From assembly GCF_006538325.1 (NCBI RefSeq), contig NZ_BJKK01000010.1, positions 62,001-126,000 of the forward strand: a DNA stretch of 64,000 nucleotides. Direction: 5' to 3'. Numbering within the stretch: the first letter of the stretch is position 1; each line of letters opens with the position of its first letter. Of the stretch, positions 45,146 to 54,072 are shown in pieces. The notes under the pieces are model-generated. The model saw nothing but the letters and a program-made list of their open reading frames with translations. It was not told the origin of the DNA and searched no databases. The DNA comes from Alteromonas sp. KUL42. Lineage in GTDB: Bacteria; Pseudomonadota; Gammaproteobacteria; Enterobacterales; Alteromonadaceae. The translations under genes were made by a program, and so were the position numbers.

Positions 45146-46416
45146 TGAACACTGCGCAGCAAACCTCAATTGTGCCTCATATCCTGTTCGGGATGTTTAT
45201 CCTAGAACTGATATTTCTTATGGTCAAAAAGGTCAATCTTACTTTCTATGGCCCTTTTGATTTATTTGAGAAGCTTTTTCCTATTATTGCAATTGGCTTG
45301 CTGGTTACCACTATTAGACCGCGTTTAAATTACCAATGGTGGGCTGCACTGGGCTTCTATATTGGGTACTTGCTTTATGGTATTGCTATTTCCTTAGCTA
45401 ACCAGAAAGGCATGAAGATCATACTAGTTCAGCTTTATCACGAGCTAAAATTCTTCCCTATGGTCATGCTTTTTGCCGTAGCACGTTGTGATGAAATTTG
45501 GACATCGCGCACTATTAAAGTTATTAAGCCCCTTATCTTTTTATGTATTCTCCTTATCATTTTTCAGGCCGGAGCTCCGGGGGCATATGATGCTCTATTT
45601 AAAAGTGGAGGCCATTTTGAGCCCGGCCATCTTGGCGGGCGTCTAGTCCCTCGTTTTGTTGGCTGGTTTTGGCATCCCGGTCAGTCGGCATTGTTCTTTA
45701 CCATTGCCGCGGTACTTATTAGCGTTGAATACCACAGAGGTCATATTCGCTTTGGGCACTCATTGGTATTTCTTTGTATTGTCTTTGTCTTTTGTGCCAT
45801 TCAACGTCTTGAACTTATGTTGCTATTTATGGCCTTGCTTGCATTGAAAGTACAGCGCATCTTCAACTTCGACTACCGGTTTATTCTGTCCTTGATTGTC
45901 TTTGCTTTTTTTACGTGGCTAATCGGTTACCTAAGTTGGGATAAAAACAATGTTTGGCATGTGCTTGAAAACTTTGAATCACCACGAGTCATTTTCTTGG
46001 TCGAGTCGGTTTTTGTATTGTTTGAAAGTGATTTTCTAGGTGGTGGTTGGGGAACCATAGGAAGTCATGCGGCGGCTGATGTGGCGAAGGTCTATGAATA
46101 CAACGCCATGAAAGATTTATGGTGGATAAAGCTCGGTCAGTATTTTTACGACACGTATTGGCCCCATGTCATTGGTGAAACTGGCCTGCCTGGCTATTTC
46201 CTTCTGTTACTTTCTATGACGTTTATGGTGTGTGCGCTTAAGCGCCCTGAAGCAAGCCTACTTCTTTTCTTACTTTTACTAACTAGTGCGCTCTCGTCTA
46301 ATGCGCAATCGCTCTATCACCTTACTATTTTTGGTTGGTTTATTACATTGCTGGAAAGTGATGCAAATGGATGGCGCCGAGACGCGCCAGAACCAGAGCC
46401 AGTTTTAAACTCTTAA
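45145..46416 (+). CDS. Wzy-like polysaccharide polymerase
   Basis: The 423-residue membrane protein has about ten helices and a large periplasmic loop near residues 265-335 (YLSWDKNNVWHVLENFESPR to YDTYWPHVIGETGLPGY), the layout of O-antigen/exopolysaccharide polymerases. Sequence signatures in this family are weak, so the call rests on topology and its place among the sulfotransferase, glycosyltransferase, chain-length and flippase genes. Confidence 0.65.
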   Translation: MNTAQQTSIVPHILFGMFILELIFLMVKKVNLTFYGPFDLFEKLFPIIAIGLLVTTIRPRLNYQWWAALGFYIGYLLYGIAISLANQKGMKIILVQLYHELKFFPMVMLFAVARCDEIWTSRTIKVIKPLIFLCILLIIFQAGAPGAYDALFKSGGHFEPGHLGGRLVPRFVGWFWHPGQSALFFTIAAVLISVEYHRGHIRFGHSLVFLCIVFVFCAIQRLELMLLFMALLALKVQRIFNFDYRFILSLIVFAFFTWLIGYLSWDKNNVWHVLENFESPRVIFLVESVFVLFESDFLGGGWGTIGSHAAADVAKVYEYNAMKDLWWIKLGQYFYDTYWPHVIGETGLPGYFLLLLSMTFMVCALKRPEASLLLFLLLLTSALSSNAQSLYHLTIFGWFITLLESDANGWRRDAPEPEPVLNS

Positions 46417-46440
46417 GCTTTTTGTTGTAGGAGAATTACG

Positions 46441-47547
46441 ATGAACAATGAAACTCAACGCCAAGGTGTTGCTATCGTAGGAACAAAAGCGCGAGGAGGG
46501 ATCCACGCTGTTATTGAAAATCACATTCAAGCCGGTGTCTATGATGATTACAAACGCTACCTTATTGTTTCCCATGATGATGGCAGTCTCATAAAGCGTT
46601 TCTATGTCTATTTTGCTGCGTTGGCAGCGTTATTACATTTATTGATAAGCGGAAAAATTGCCATTTGTCATCTTCATGGTTCTCATAAAGGAAGTATTTA
46701 CCGCAAAGCCTTATTCGTTTTTATCTGTAGGTTATTTCAATGCAAGGTTATCTTTCATTTGCACGGTTCTGTATTTGCACGTACCTACGATAACGCGGGT
46801 TGGTTTTACAAAGCGCTGGTGCGTTACGTGTTAAACAATACCGACAGCGTATTTGTACTTTCTCAGTACTGGGCAAACTATGTAGGCTCAATTTCAAATA
46901 ACCCTGATATTCGAGTTATCAATAACTTTCCTTCGCCGGTATTTGAGGAGTTGTTCGCAACTCGGTGTTTTAATCATGATCAACAGGTCAAACTGTTATT
47001 TTTAGGGTACATAGGCCAACGAAAAGGAATCTATGATCTCGTTGACGCAGTGGACATGCTGAAACAGCAAGGCGTTTCTGGGTTTTCCATTACCGTAGGG
47101 GGAAATGGCGAAATTGAACAGCTCAAGGCATTAATTGATGAGAGACAGCTGAATGACTATTTCGAGGTTATTGGTTGGGTTACAGGCGAGCAAAAATACC
47201 AGTTGATGAAAGAGTCAGATTTACTGTTATTGCCGTCACATAATGAAGGGCTACCTATTGCTATTCTTGAAGCCATGTCAGCAGGATTAGCCGTGCTTAG
47301 TACCACTGTAGGTGGAATACCGGAAGCAATACCAAATGAAGAGTCAGGCTTGCTTATTGAACCTGGCAATCATCAAGCACTCGCTCATGCAATCGCCAAG
47401 TACATCAATAATCGAGAGCTTATTGAGCTGGCGGCAAGGAACTCTCGCAAGCGTTACGATGTGGCGTATTCAAGTACGGCCAACTTAACGGTAATTAGAG
47501 ATGTACTCGATGGCTTATTAAATCACGAACTCACAGTATTTCGTTAA
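46441..47547 (+). CDS. Glycosyltransferase family 4
   Basis: The 368-residue protein has the GT-B fold of family 4: N-terminal GGIHAVIENH, the linker VRVINNFPSP-like segment, and the C-terminal nucleotide-sugar site LLLPSHNEGLPIAILEAMSAGLAVLSTTVGGIPEAI (key EGLPIAILEAMA-like). It adds one sugar to the lipid-linked repeat unit at the inner membrane. The donor sugar is unknown. It lies 24 bp after the polymerase gene. Confidence 0.9.
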   Translation: MNNETQRQGVAIVGTKARGGIHAVIENHIQAGVYDDYKRYLIVSHDDGSLIKRFYVYFAALAALLHLLISGKIAICHLHGSHKGSIYRKALFVFICRLFQCKVIFHLHGSVFARTYDNAGWFYKALVRYVLNNTDSVFVLSQYWANYVGSISNNPDIRVINNFPSPVFEELFATRCFNHDQQVKLLFLGYIGQRKGIYDLVDAVDMLKQQGVSGFSITVGGNGEIEQLKALIDERQLNDYFEVIGWVTGEQKYQLMKESDLLLLPSHNEGLPIAILEAMSAGLAVLSTTVGGIPEAIPNEESGLLIEPGNHQALAHAIAKYINNRELIELAARNSRKRYDVAYSSTANLTVIRDVLDGLLNHELTVFR

Positions 47548-47557
47548 AAGCGCATTC

Positions 47558-48508
47558 ATGATGGATACCACGCAACAAAATACGGCGAAAATATCAGTGA
47601 TTGTTGCTGCATACAATGCTGAAAGTACATTAGGTGTGGCAATTGAATCTGTTTTGAAGCAAACGCATTATTGTGTTGAACTTATAGTTGTAGATGATTG
47701 TTCAGCAGACAATACATTTTCGATAGCAAAATACTACGCTATGCGCGATCCACGGGTATGTGTGCATCAAACACTTGAAAATTCAGGCCCCAGTGCTGCG
47801 CGCAATTTAGCTATAGCGCATGCGACGGGAGACTGGATAGCCGTGCTTGACGCTGACGATTGGTTTGCGCCAACAAGGCTTGCCGAACTACTAGAGGTTG
47901 CGCTTACTAAACGCGTTGATATGGTGATAGACAGCTACTTTTTGGCAGATAAAGATAACCACATTAGTTATGCAACTAAGCACAGCAATTTATGCCCAGA
48001 AGGAGAAAGCATTCCTGTTGACGCTGCTTATTTTGTTAAAAACGGGTTGGGAGCTACTAAGCCTCTCATCAATGCAAAAAAAATAGAATGCTTGCGATTT
48101 TCAACTCATGTTAAAAGTGGAGAAGACTTACTGTTTTATTGTCAATTGCTGTTGACTGGGGCGAGTTGTCAATTTGTTAATAAACCTTTGTATTATCGCA
48201 CGGAAGCGCCAAGCTCATTATCAAGGGCAAATAAAGTACGCTTTTTATCAGAATTGATTAGCGTCTTTGCGTTGCTACGCCGTATCACAGAACAACACAT
48301 CGCAGCAAAACATCAAGGCTGTTTCGATAATTTATTGGAAGCCATTGACTATCGACAAAGTATTACAGAAGACGCTTTAGTCGCTGCGAAGTGGAGAGGT
48401 TGGGTATTGTGCAAGCGTGCTTCTGCACAACCTTCATTATTCACCTTTCACCAACTCATTCGCCACTGGTGGAACCGTAAACAACGCTACGCTATCAACA
48501 CACTGTAG
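47558..48508 (+). CDS. Glycosyltransferase family 2
   Basis: The 316-residue protein shows the GT-A features ISVIVAAYNAESTLGVAIESV, VDDCSADNT and the metal-binding VLDADDWF. It should transfer a sugar to the growing exopolysaccharide repeat unit. It begins ten bases after the family-4 gene. A weak hairpin containing its stop codon (48504-48523) may end the transcript. Confidence 0.9.
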   Translation: MMDTTQQNTAKISVIVAAYNAESTLGVAIESVLKQTHYCVELIVVDDCSADNTFSIAKYYAMRDPRVCVHQTLENSGPSAARNLAIAHATGDWIAVLDADDWFAPTRLAELLEVALTKRVDMVIDSYFLADKDNHISYATKHSNLCPEGESIPVDAAYFVKNGLGATKPLINAKKIECLRFSTHVKSGEDLLFYCQLLLTGASCQFVNKPLYYRTEAPSSLSRANKVRFLSELISVFALLRRITEQHIAAKHQGCFDNLLEAIDYRQSITEDALVAAKWRGWVLCKRASAQPSLFTFHQLIRHWWNRKQRYAINTL

Positions 48509-48523
48509 TGTGCCTTCACTACA
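48504..48523 (+). terminator. Weak hairpin at the end of the glycosyltransferase gene
   Basis: TGTAGTG and CACTACA with a 6-base loop; the stop codon lies in the stem. Only ATTTC follows, so it is at best a weak terminator. Confidence 0.4.
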
Positions 48524-48600
48524 ATTTCATCGATAGTGCTTTCTCTATTTTGTCTCTATTTTGCATTCTGCATAAGTGACCTTCAAAACGCATTTTCAAT

Positions 48601-48614
48601 TTGCGAAATGCAAA
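48601..48614. promoter_or_regulatory. Element shared with the divergent exopolysaccharide promoter region
   Basis: TTGCGAAATGCAAA resembles TTGCGAATTGCGAAA at 43955-43969. It lies about 130 bp upstream of the PssD-like gene, in the 238-bp gap that should carry the second promoter of this locus. Confidence 0.4.
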
Positions 48615-48746
48615 TCTATCTGAATGCTGATTTCAAGTTAATTTATTGATTAATTTATAAAAATAAAGTTGGCCTGTGCTTTGCTGATACTCCTTTGTCG
48701 TTAGTACAATCGTTGTATTGACCGTCGCTATTAATGGAGTATCACC

Positions 48747-49190
48747 ATGAAAAAGAAAAAACTTTTAGCTGTAGCTTCTCAGGGCGGACACTTAATTCAA
48801 CTTTTAAGACTTAAGCCTGTTTTCGACCGTTATCAAACCAGTTATGTGTCAAACCAATATCGCGAGGGTATGGGAGAAGACTATTCTCAGGTTATCGATG
48901 CCAATGGCAATGAGAAATTAAAGCTGCTTATCTTGTTCGCGCAAATGAGTTGGGTAATGCTAACCAAACGCCCTGATGTGGTTATTTCTAGTGGGGCAGC
49001 ACCAGGTTTCTTTGCGATGATGTTAGGCAAAATGATTGGCGCAAAAACCATATGGATAGACAGTATTGCCAATGCGGAAGAATTGTCATTGTCAGGTAAA
49101 AAAGCAGGCGCTTTTGCTGACTTATGGCTAACTCAATGGCCAAATTTAGTAGAGCCTACTGGACCGCAATTTTCAGGGAGAGTGCTATGA
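48747..49190 (+). CDS. PssD/Alg14-like glycosyltransferase subunit
   Basis: The 147-residue protein starts KKKLLAVASQGGHLIQLLRL and contains DVVISSGAAPGFFAMMLGK, as in the PssD/Alg14 membrane-anchoring subunit. In Alg13/Alg14 and PssD/PssE pairs the two chains together make one GT-B enzyme. The next gene, which overlaps by four bases (ATGA), is the partner. A new promoter region lies before it. Confidence 0.88.
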   Translation: MKKKKLLAVASQGGHLIQLLRLKPVFDRYQTSYVSNQYREGMGEDYSQVIDANGNEKLKLLILFAQMSWVMLTKRPDVVISSGAAPGFFAMMLGKMIGAKTIWIDSIANAEELSLSGKKAGAFADLWLTQWPNLVEPTGPQFSGRVL

Positions 49191-49666
49191 TTTTTCTTAC
49201 CGTTGGCACGCAATTACCCTTTGACCGCTTTGTTGAAATAATCGATTCGTGGGCGGCAACAAATCCGAATATTGAGATATTCGCACAAATAGGTGAAGGC
49301 CAATATCAACCCAAGCACATGCAGTATTGTTCATTTCTCGATGAGGCTGCCTACAAGCAGGAGTTCGATAAAGCTTCTCTTGTACTAGCTCATGCGGCGA
49401 TGGGCTCAATTATAACGTCTCTCATTGCATCGAAACCGGTTATTGTGTTTCCGCGAATTGCGGCGCTTGGCGAGCATCGCAATGAGCACCAGCTTGCAAC
49501 ATGTCGCAACTTTGAATCATTGGATGGCTGCTATGTTACCTATGACAAATCACAGCTACTTTCGACATTAGATGATGTGACATGCTTAAAAGGCGGCTCT
49601 TTAGGCTTGTACGCGAACCCAGATTTGCTTAATTGTATAGACAATTTTATTTCGGCAGCAGGGTAG
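49187..49666 (+). CDS. PssE/Alg13-like glycosyltransferase catalytic subunit
   Basis: The 159-residue protein begins MIFLTVGTQLPFDRFVEIID and has the nucleotide-sugar segment LVLAHAAMGSIITSLIASKPVIVFPR with the HRNEHQ motif, all typical of PssE/Alg13. It partners with the PssD-like subunit encoded immediately upstream. Its start at 49187 is inside the overlap ATGA; an upstream in-frame ATG at 49124 would lie inside the previous gene and is rejected. Confidence 0.88.
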   Translation: MIFLTVGTQLPFDRFVEIIDSWAATNPNIEIFAQIGEGQYQPKHMQYCSFLDEAAYKQEFDKASLVLAHAAMGSIITSLIASKPVIVFPRIAALGEHRNEHQLATCRNFESLDGCYVTYDKSQLLSTLDDVTCLKGGSLGLYANPDLLNCIDNFISAAG

Positions 49667-49675
49667 TATACACCC

Positions 49676-50989
49676 ATGTTTAGGGTTATTAGATGGCGAG
49701 ACTACCTGGCCGAGCCACACATGAAAGAGATGTTGCTGGGTAGTTTGGCCGGCCTTGTGGTTAAAGTGTTGGCTGCACTTAGCTTGTTTGCACTAAATGT
49801 GGTGGTAACACGGGCATTGGGGGCACATGAAGCGGGGCTCTTCTTTTTAGGGTTTACGCTAGTCATGATAATTGCCACCATCGGTAGATTAGGCTTAGAC
49901 CAAGCTGTAGTGCGCTTTATTGCTCGTGACAGAGAAAGTAAAACAAGCAACCAAATTCACAGTATATACGTCAAGGCGACATCATGGGCTTTTGGCCTAA
50001 CACTGTTATTGACCTTAGTGTTCCTGCTTAGTGCCGAGGCGCTAAATGACACTCTCTTTAAGTTATCGGGTTTTACCCCAGTATTTGAAACCATGCTGTT
50101 GGCTACGCCATTCATTGCACTGTATATAGTTCATGCTCATGTGTTACAGGGGCTTAAGCAAATATCGAAATCTATGTTGGTGGCCAGTGTTTTTCTGCCC
50201 ATCGTTATACTCATTCAGTTTGGTGTTCTGCCGGCAGTTTACGCCAAATATATGGCTGGCTATTTTGTTATTGCCAGTATTGTTACGCTACTGCTAGGTA
50301 AATATTTTTGGGCTTCGTCGGCACCAGTTGTAGAGACTTCCAGTCAATTCTCATCGGCGATACTCCGCGCCACATGCATGCCTCTGTGGATTGTGGCAGT
50401 GGTTCATCAAGTCATTCAATGGTCATCGCAAATCATGTTGGGGATGTGGAGCGATGCACAATCAGTGGCTTTCTTTGCAACTGCGCAGCGCACCGCGATG
50501 CTTACAAGTTTTATCTTATTTGCTGTAAATGCTATTGCCGCGCCAAAATTTGCTGCAATGCATGCGTCCGGTGATGCCGCCGGAGTTAAGCGATTAGCGC
50601 TTATGTCTGTTAAAGGAATGATGATCCTCACCGTACCAGTCACGATATTCATTTTACTGTTTCCTTCTTGGCTAATGAGTTTGTTTGGTGAAGAGTTTAG
50701 AAACGCAGCAACAGCATTGATGATTCTGGTAGTAGGGCAGTTTATTAACATCGCAACGGGTTCAGTAGGGCATTTACTGGCAATGACAGGCCATGAAACC
50801 AAAGTGCGAGACAACATGATTGCCAGTGGAATGGTCGCGGTTGGACTAGGAGTAGTTTTAATTCCTGAATACAACCTAATTGGCGCATCGGTGGCTTATG
50901 CATGTGGCGTCGCGTCGCAAAATTTATTAGGTGTATATCAGGTTAAAAAGTACTTGGGGTTTAATATTTTGTGTTTTTGGAAGGCGTGA
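49676..50989 (+). CDS. Wzx-like polysaccharide flippase
   Basis: The 437-residue membrane protein has about twelve to fourteen helices. VVVTRALGAHEAGLFFLGFTLVMIIATIGRLGLDQAVVRFIAR is the typical N-terminal half of the MOP exporter family (key GAHEAGLFF and GLDQAVVRF). It should flip the lipid-linked repeat unit to the periplasmic face for the Wzy-like polymerase. It begins nine bases after the PssE-like gene. Confidence 0.88.
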   Translation: MFRVIRWRDYLAEPHMKEMLLGSLAGLVVKVLAALSLFALNVVVTRALGAHEAGLFFLGFTLVMIIATIGRLGLDQAVVRFIARDRESKTSNQIHSIYVKATSWAFGLTLLLTLVFLLSAEALNDTLFKLSGFTPVFETMLLATPFIALYIVHAHVLQGLKQISKSMLVASVFLPIVILIQFGVLPAVYAKYMAGYFVIASIVTLLLGKYFWASSAPVVETSSQFSSAILRATCMPLWIVAVVHQVIQWSSQIMLGMWSDAQSVAFFATAQRTAMLTSFILFAVNAIAAPKFAAMHASGDAAGVKRLALMSVKGMMILTVPVTIFILLFPSWLMSLFGEEFRNAATALMILVVGQFINIATGSVGHLLAMTGHETKVRDNMIASGMVAVGLGVVLIPEYNLIGASVAYACGVASQNLLGVYQVKKYLGFNILCFWKA

Positions 50990-50995
50990 TACTGA

Positions 50996-52138
50996 GTGAA
51001 AAACTCGGTATATTGGCGTTCTCAAAAAACAAAGCGGACTGTGTTTATGGTCAGAGTCAGTCGATATTTATTCGCCAATATAGTTTTAGCTGTTTGCCTA
51101 AGTAACGCTATTCCAAGCGTATTAGCAGCACCAGATACAGGAAAAGCGCAATGGCGTGAAGCTGCGCCATTGCCTTATAAGGTGCAAGAAATTTACCCTG
51201 TAATGTATAAGCGGTACATCGTTGTTGCGGGTGGTTTGTCACCGGATGTCGACGATAATCGCATTGGTGTTTCAGACCGTGTCGTTGTTTACAGCCTCGA
51301 TAATAAGCAATGGTTTGAAGGACCGCGTTTACCCGAGCCGCGTCACCATCCTATGTTGGTAGTGATAAAAGACAGGTTATTGGCTTTTGGTGGTTTTACC
51401 ATTGATGAAAATGTTATGTGGCAAAACAGTACTGACGTACTTGAGTTAGTTACTAACCCTAAAACAACTCAAACCGATTCACAGCATCAGAAAGGCGGGA
51501 TGACAGGTAATTGGAAGAAAATTGCCAATATGCCGACGCCTTTAGCTGAAACCCTTGGTGCAGTGTCTGGATCACAGGTTCACCTGGTCACTGGACGTAG
51601 CCCGTTGCAAAGCGAGCAGAATAGTCAATGGCGCGACCAAACCGACGTAAATACTCACTTAATATTTGATGTGGACACCCACTCTTGGTCGTATGGAAAA
51701 GAGGTGCCCACAGCCAGAAATAGTGCATGTAGTGTTACGGTAAAAGATACGATTTTCACCATTGGCGGTAGAACCGTTGAAGGGGGAAATCTCGCTACAC
51801 ATGAAGCCTATAATATGAACTCTGAAACGTGGCAAACTTTTGCGCCACTGCCCGAGGCACAAGGCGGTATAGCGTGCGCTGCCGTAAATGAGCATATTTA
51901 TGTATTTGGAGGTGAGTTTTTCGATAATGGTGGCGGTGTTTACAGTAATGTTTGGGAATACAGCATTGCCTCTGACACATGGCAAGCGCTAAGCCATATG
52001 CCCAAACCTCGTCATGGCTTTGGCGCTATTGCAACTGAAGATGGCATTTTTGTTATTGCTGGTGCCCTTGAAGCGGGGGGAAACCAAACCAGCAACAGAA
52101 TGAGTATTTTTTTACCTTCCGCACACTTTTCGAATTAA
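50996..52138 (+). CDS. Kelch-repeat secreted protein
   Basis: The 380-residue protein has a signal-like hydrophobic region (about 24-42, ending SVLA|APD) and about five or six Kelch blades with the GG and W spacing (VVAGGLSPDVDDNR, LLAFGGFTIDENVMW, TIGGRTVEGG, YVFGGEFFDNGG, VIAGALEAGG). It forms a beta-propeller in the periplasm or outside the cell. It lies six bases after the flippase, within the exopolysaccharide operon. The start is a GTG at 50996; an ATG at 51047 would leave a shorter signal peptide. It could bind or modify the polymer; no active-site motif seen. Confidence 0.8.
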   Translation: MKNSVYWRSQKTKRTVFMVRVSRYLFANIVLAVCLSNAIPSVLAAPDTGKAQWREAAPLPYKVQEIYPVMYKRYIVVAGGLSPDVDDNRIGVSDRVVVYSLDNKQWFEGPRLPEPRHHPMLVVIKDRLLAFGGFTIDENVMWQNSTDVLELVTNPKTTQTDSQHQKGGMTGNWKKIANMPTPLAETLGAVSGSQVHLVTGRSPLQSEQNSQWRDQTDVNTHLIFDVDTHSWSYGKEVPTARNSACSVTVKDTIFTIGGRTVEGGNLATHEAYNMNSETWQTFAPLPEAQGGIACAAVNEHIYVFGGEFFDNGGGVYSNVWEYSIASDTWQALSHMPKPRHGFGAIATEDGIFVIAGALEAGGNQTSNRMSIFLPSAHFSN

Positions 52139-52163
52139 CAGGCTCTAACAGTACGAGCACAGC

Positions 52164-52192
52164 AATGGGCGCATGATAAGGTGCCGCCCATT
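52164..52192 (+). terminator. Hairpin after the Kelch gene
   Basis: AATGGGCG and CGCCCATT form an 8-bp stem with a 13-base loop followed by TTG. It probably marks the end of the exopolysaccharide operon, though the T run is short. Confidence 0.5.
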
Positions 52193-52358
52193 TGTTTGAT
52201 GCAGAGCAAAGACGTTTCCCAACCCAGTCTTATAATCTTGTCTACACTATCTTAAATCAACCCGACATATAGTGTTTAGGCCAATTGAACTCTTCTGTAT
52301 GAGAAAGCGATTCGTCGCGCAAGAGTTTATTGTGGCTTAACTATCGAAAAAGAGACTT

Positions 52359-54023
52359 ATGGATAACCTTGTATTACTTGGCACAGTTATCGGCGGATTA
52401 GGCCTGTTTTTACTTGCTATTGGTATGATGACCGATGGTCTCAAATTAGCCGCAGGAAGCGCATTACGTGCTTTTTTAGCTAAGTGGAGTAATACACCGC
52501 TTAAAGGCATTTTTTCTGGCGCACTAATGACAGCGCTTGTGCAGTCTTCCAGTGCTGTAACCGTGGCCTCACTTGGTTTTGTTAATGCTGGTTTACTTAG
52601 CATGCGTCATGCACTAGGCATCATTTATGGAGCAAATATCGGTACTACCATGACAGGCTGGTTGGTGGCCATAGTCGGGTTTAAGTTTAATATTCAGGCA
52701 TTCGCGCTACCCATGATAGGAATGGGAATGCTGCTTAAACTGGTGAAACCGAAAAGCCGTTTGGCATCTGTTGGAATGGCGTTAGCGGGTTTTGGTTTGT
52801 TCTTTGTGGGTATCGATACTTTAAAACTCGCCTTTGAAGGCATGGTGAGTGCATTTGACCTTAGTCAGCTTACTGCTACTGGCTTACAAGGTTTCTTTTT
52901 GTACTTGTCGATTGGGTTTGTTATGACGGTATTAACCCAATCTTCTAGTGCATCCATCGCATTAACCATTACCGCGGCGACATCGGGAATTATTGGCTTG
53001 TATGCCGCCGGAGCTATGGTTATTGGCGCAAATATCGGTACTACATCCACAGCGCTGCTAGCATCAATTGGCGCAACTTCCAGCGCCAAACGGCTTGCTA
53101 CCGCTCAGGTGTTGTTTAATGTGGTTACCGCTATTGTTGCAGGGCTCATTTTGCCTTTGTTGCTAAGTGCGATAGGTGCATTAACACAGTGGCTTACTAT
53201 TGAAACCAATCCAGGAATTACCCTCGCAATATTTCACACACTGTTCAACGTACTTGGTGTGGTGTTGATTTTTCCCCTTAACGACAAACTTGCTTCTTTT
53301 TTGGAAAGGCGTTTTACGTCAGTTGAGGAGAAGGCTGCGCGACCTAAGTATCTGGATAAGAATATTGCGCAAACCCCCGACTTAGCCGTGAATGCGCTTA
53401 TTCTTGAAGTGTTATCTATATCAGATAGATTTCTTGCTTTGTATCCTACACTGATCTCACGAGGTGAGACGCCCACTCGCGAACCTGAAAGCTCGCCTGC
53501 CACTATCATCACACTTTGCAATACCGTGTCGCAGTTTATTGTTGATGTGGAGCGCTCGGCACTAAATGCTGATACCACACATTCATTGGCGTCACTGATG
53601 CGTGTTGAACACTACATAATGTCGTGTACGCAAAAAGCCCAAGCAGTTTTAACGGCAAACATGGATGCAGATACCCTAAAGGCCCCTGAATTAGACCGGC
53701 AAGTTATCGATTTCTTCGCGGCAACGAACACCTTTTTGCGTATGGTGCGGTGGCGACAATATGAAGATGAACAAGCCCTTGAATTACAATTCTCCCTGCT
53801 CAATAAAGAACACCACACTATGAAATCGTCGTTAGTGATGGGTGCAACACAAGGCCATATTAGTGTTGAGAAAATGTCTAATGTCACTGATTGTATGGAA
53901 AACGTATTACAAATAGCCCAATTGTGGTTGAAAGCGTTTGAAAGAATTCAGCAAATTGAAAGCAGTATTACTACACTCAATGAAAATCGGAATGATAACA
54001 GCGACGCAGCTCTAGCAGACTAA
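52359..54023 (+). CDS. Na/Pi cotransporter family protein with PhoU-like tail
   Basis: The 554-residue protein has two inverted Na/Pi cotransporter repeats with the QSSSA motifs (TALVQSSSAVTVASL and VLTQSSSASIALT) and NIGTT after each. Eight or so membrane helices are followed by a cytoplasmic PhoU-like helical domain (about residues 330-530). It resembles E. coli YjbB and Vibrio NptA, which move phosphate with sodium. It precedes the beta-CASP nuclease gene by about 50 bp. Confidence 0.9.
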   Translation: MDNLVLLGTVIGGLGLFLLAIGMMTDGLKLAAGSALRAFLAKWSNTPLKGIFSGALMTALVQSSSAVTVASLGFVNAGLLSMRHALGIIYGANIGTTMTGWLVAIVGFKFNIQAFALPMIGMGMLLKLVKPKSRLASVGMALAGFGLFFVGIDTLKLAFEGMVSAFDLSQLTATGLQGFFLYLSIGFVMTVLTQSSSASIALTITAATSGIIGLYAAGAMVIGANIGTTSTALLASIGATSSAKRLATAQVLFNVVTAIVAGLILPLLLSAIGALTQWLTIETNPGITLAIFHTLFNVLGVVLIFPLNDKLASFLERRFTSVEEKAARPKYLDKNIAQTPDLAVNALILEVLSISDRFLALYPTLISRGETPTREPESSPATIITLCNTVSQFIVDVERSALNADTTHSLASLMRVEHYIMSCTQKAQAVLTANMDADTLKAPELDRQVIDFFAATNTFLRMVRWRQYEDEQALELQFSLLNKEHHTMKSSLVMGATQGHISVEKMSNVTDCMENVLQIAQLWLKAFERIQQIESSITTLNENRNDNSDAALAD

Positions 54024-54072
54024 TGTTTAGGGGGAAGTCAGTGGTAATTGTTTGGGTATACAGGAGAAAAGC

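Noticed and set aside
49124..49186. N-terminal extension of the PssE-like protein
   Set aside because: The extra residues lie in the end of the PssD-like gene and do not match the family, whose N-terminus is MIFLTVGTQ.
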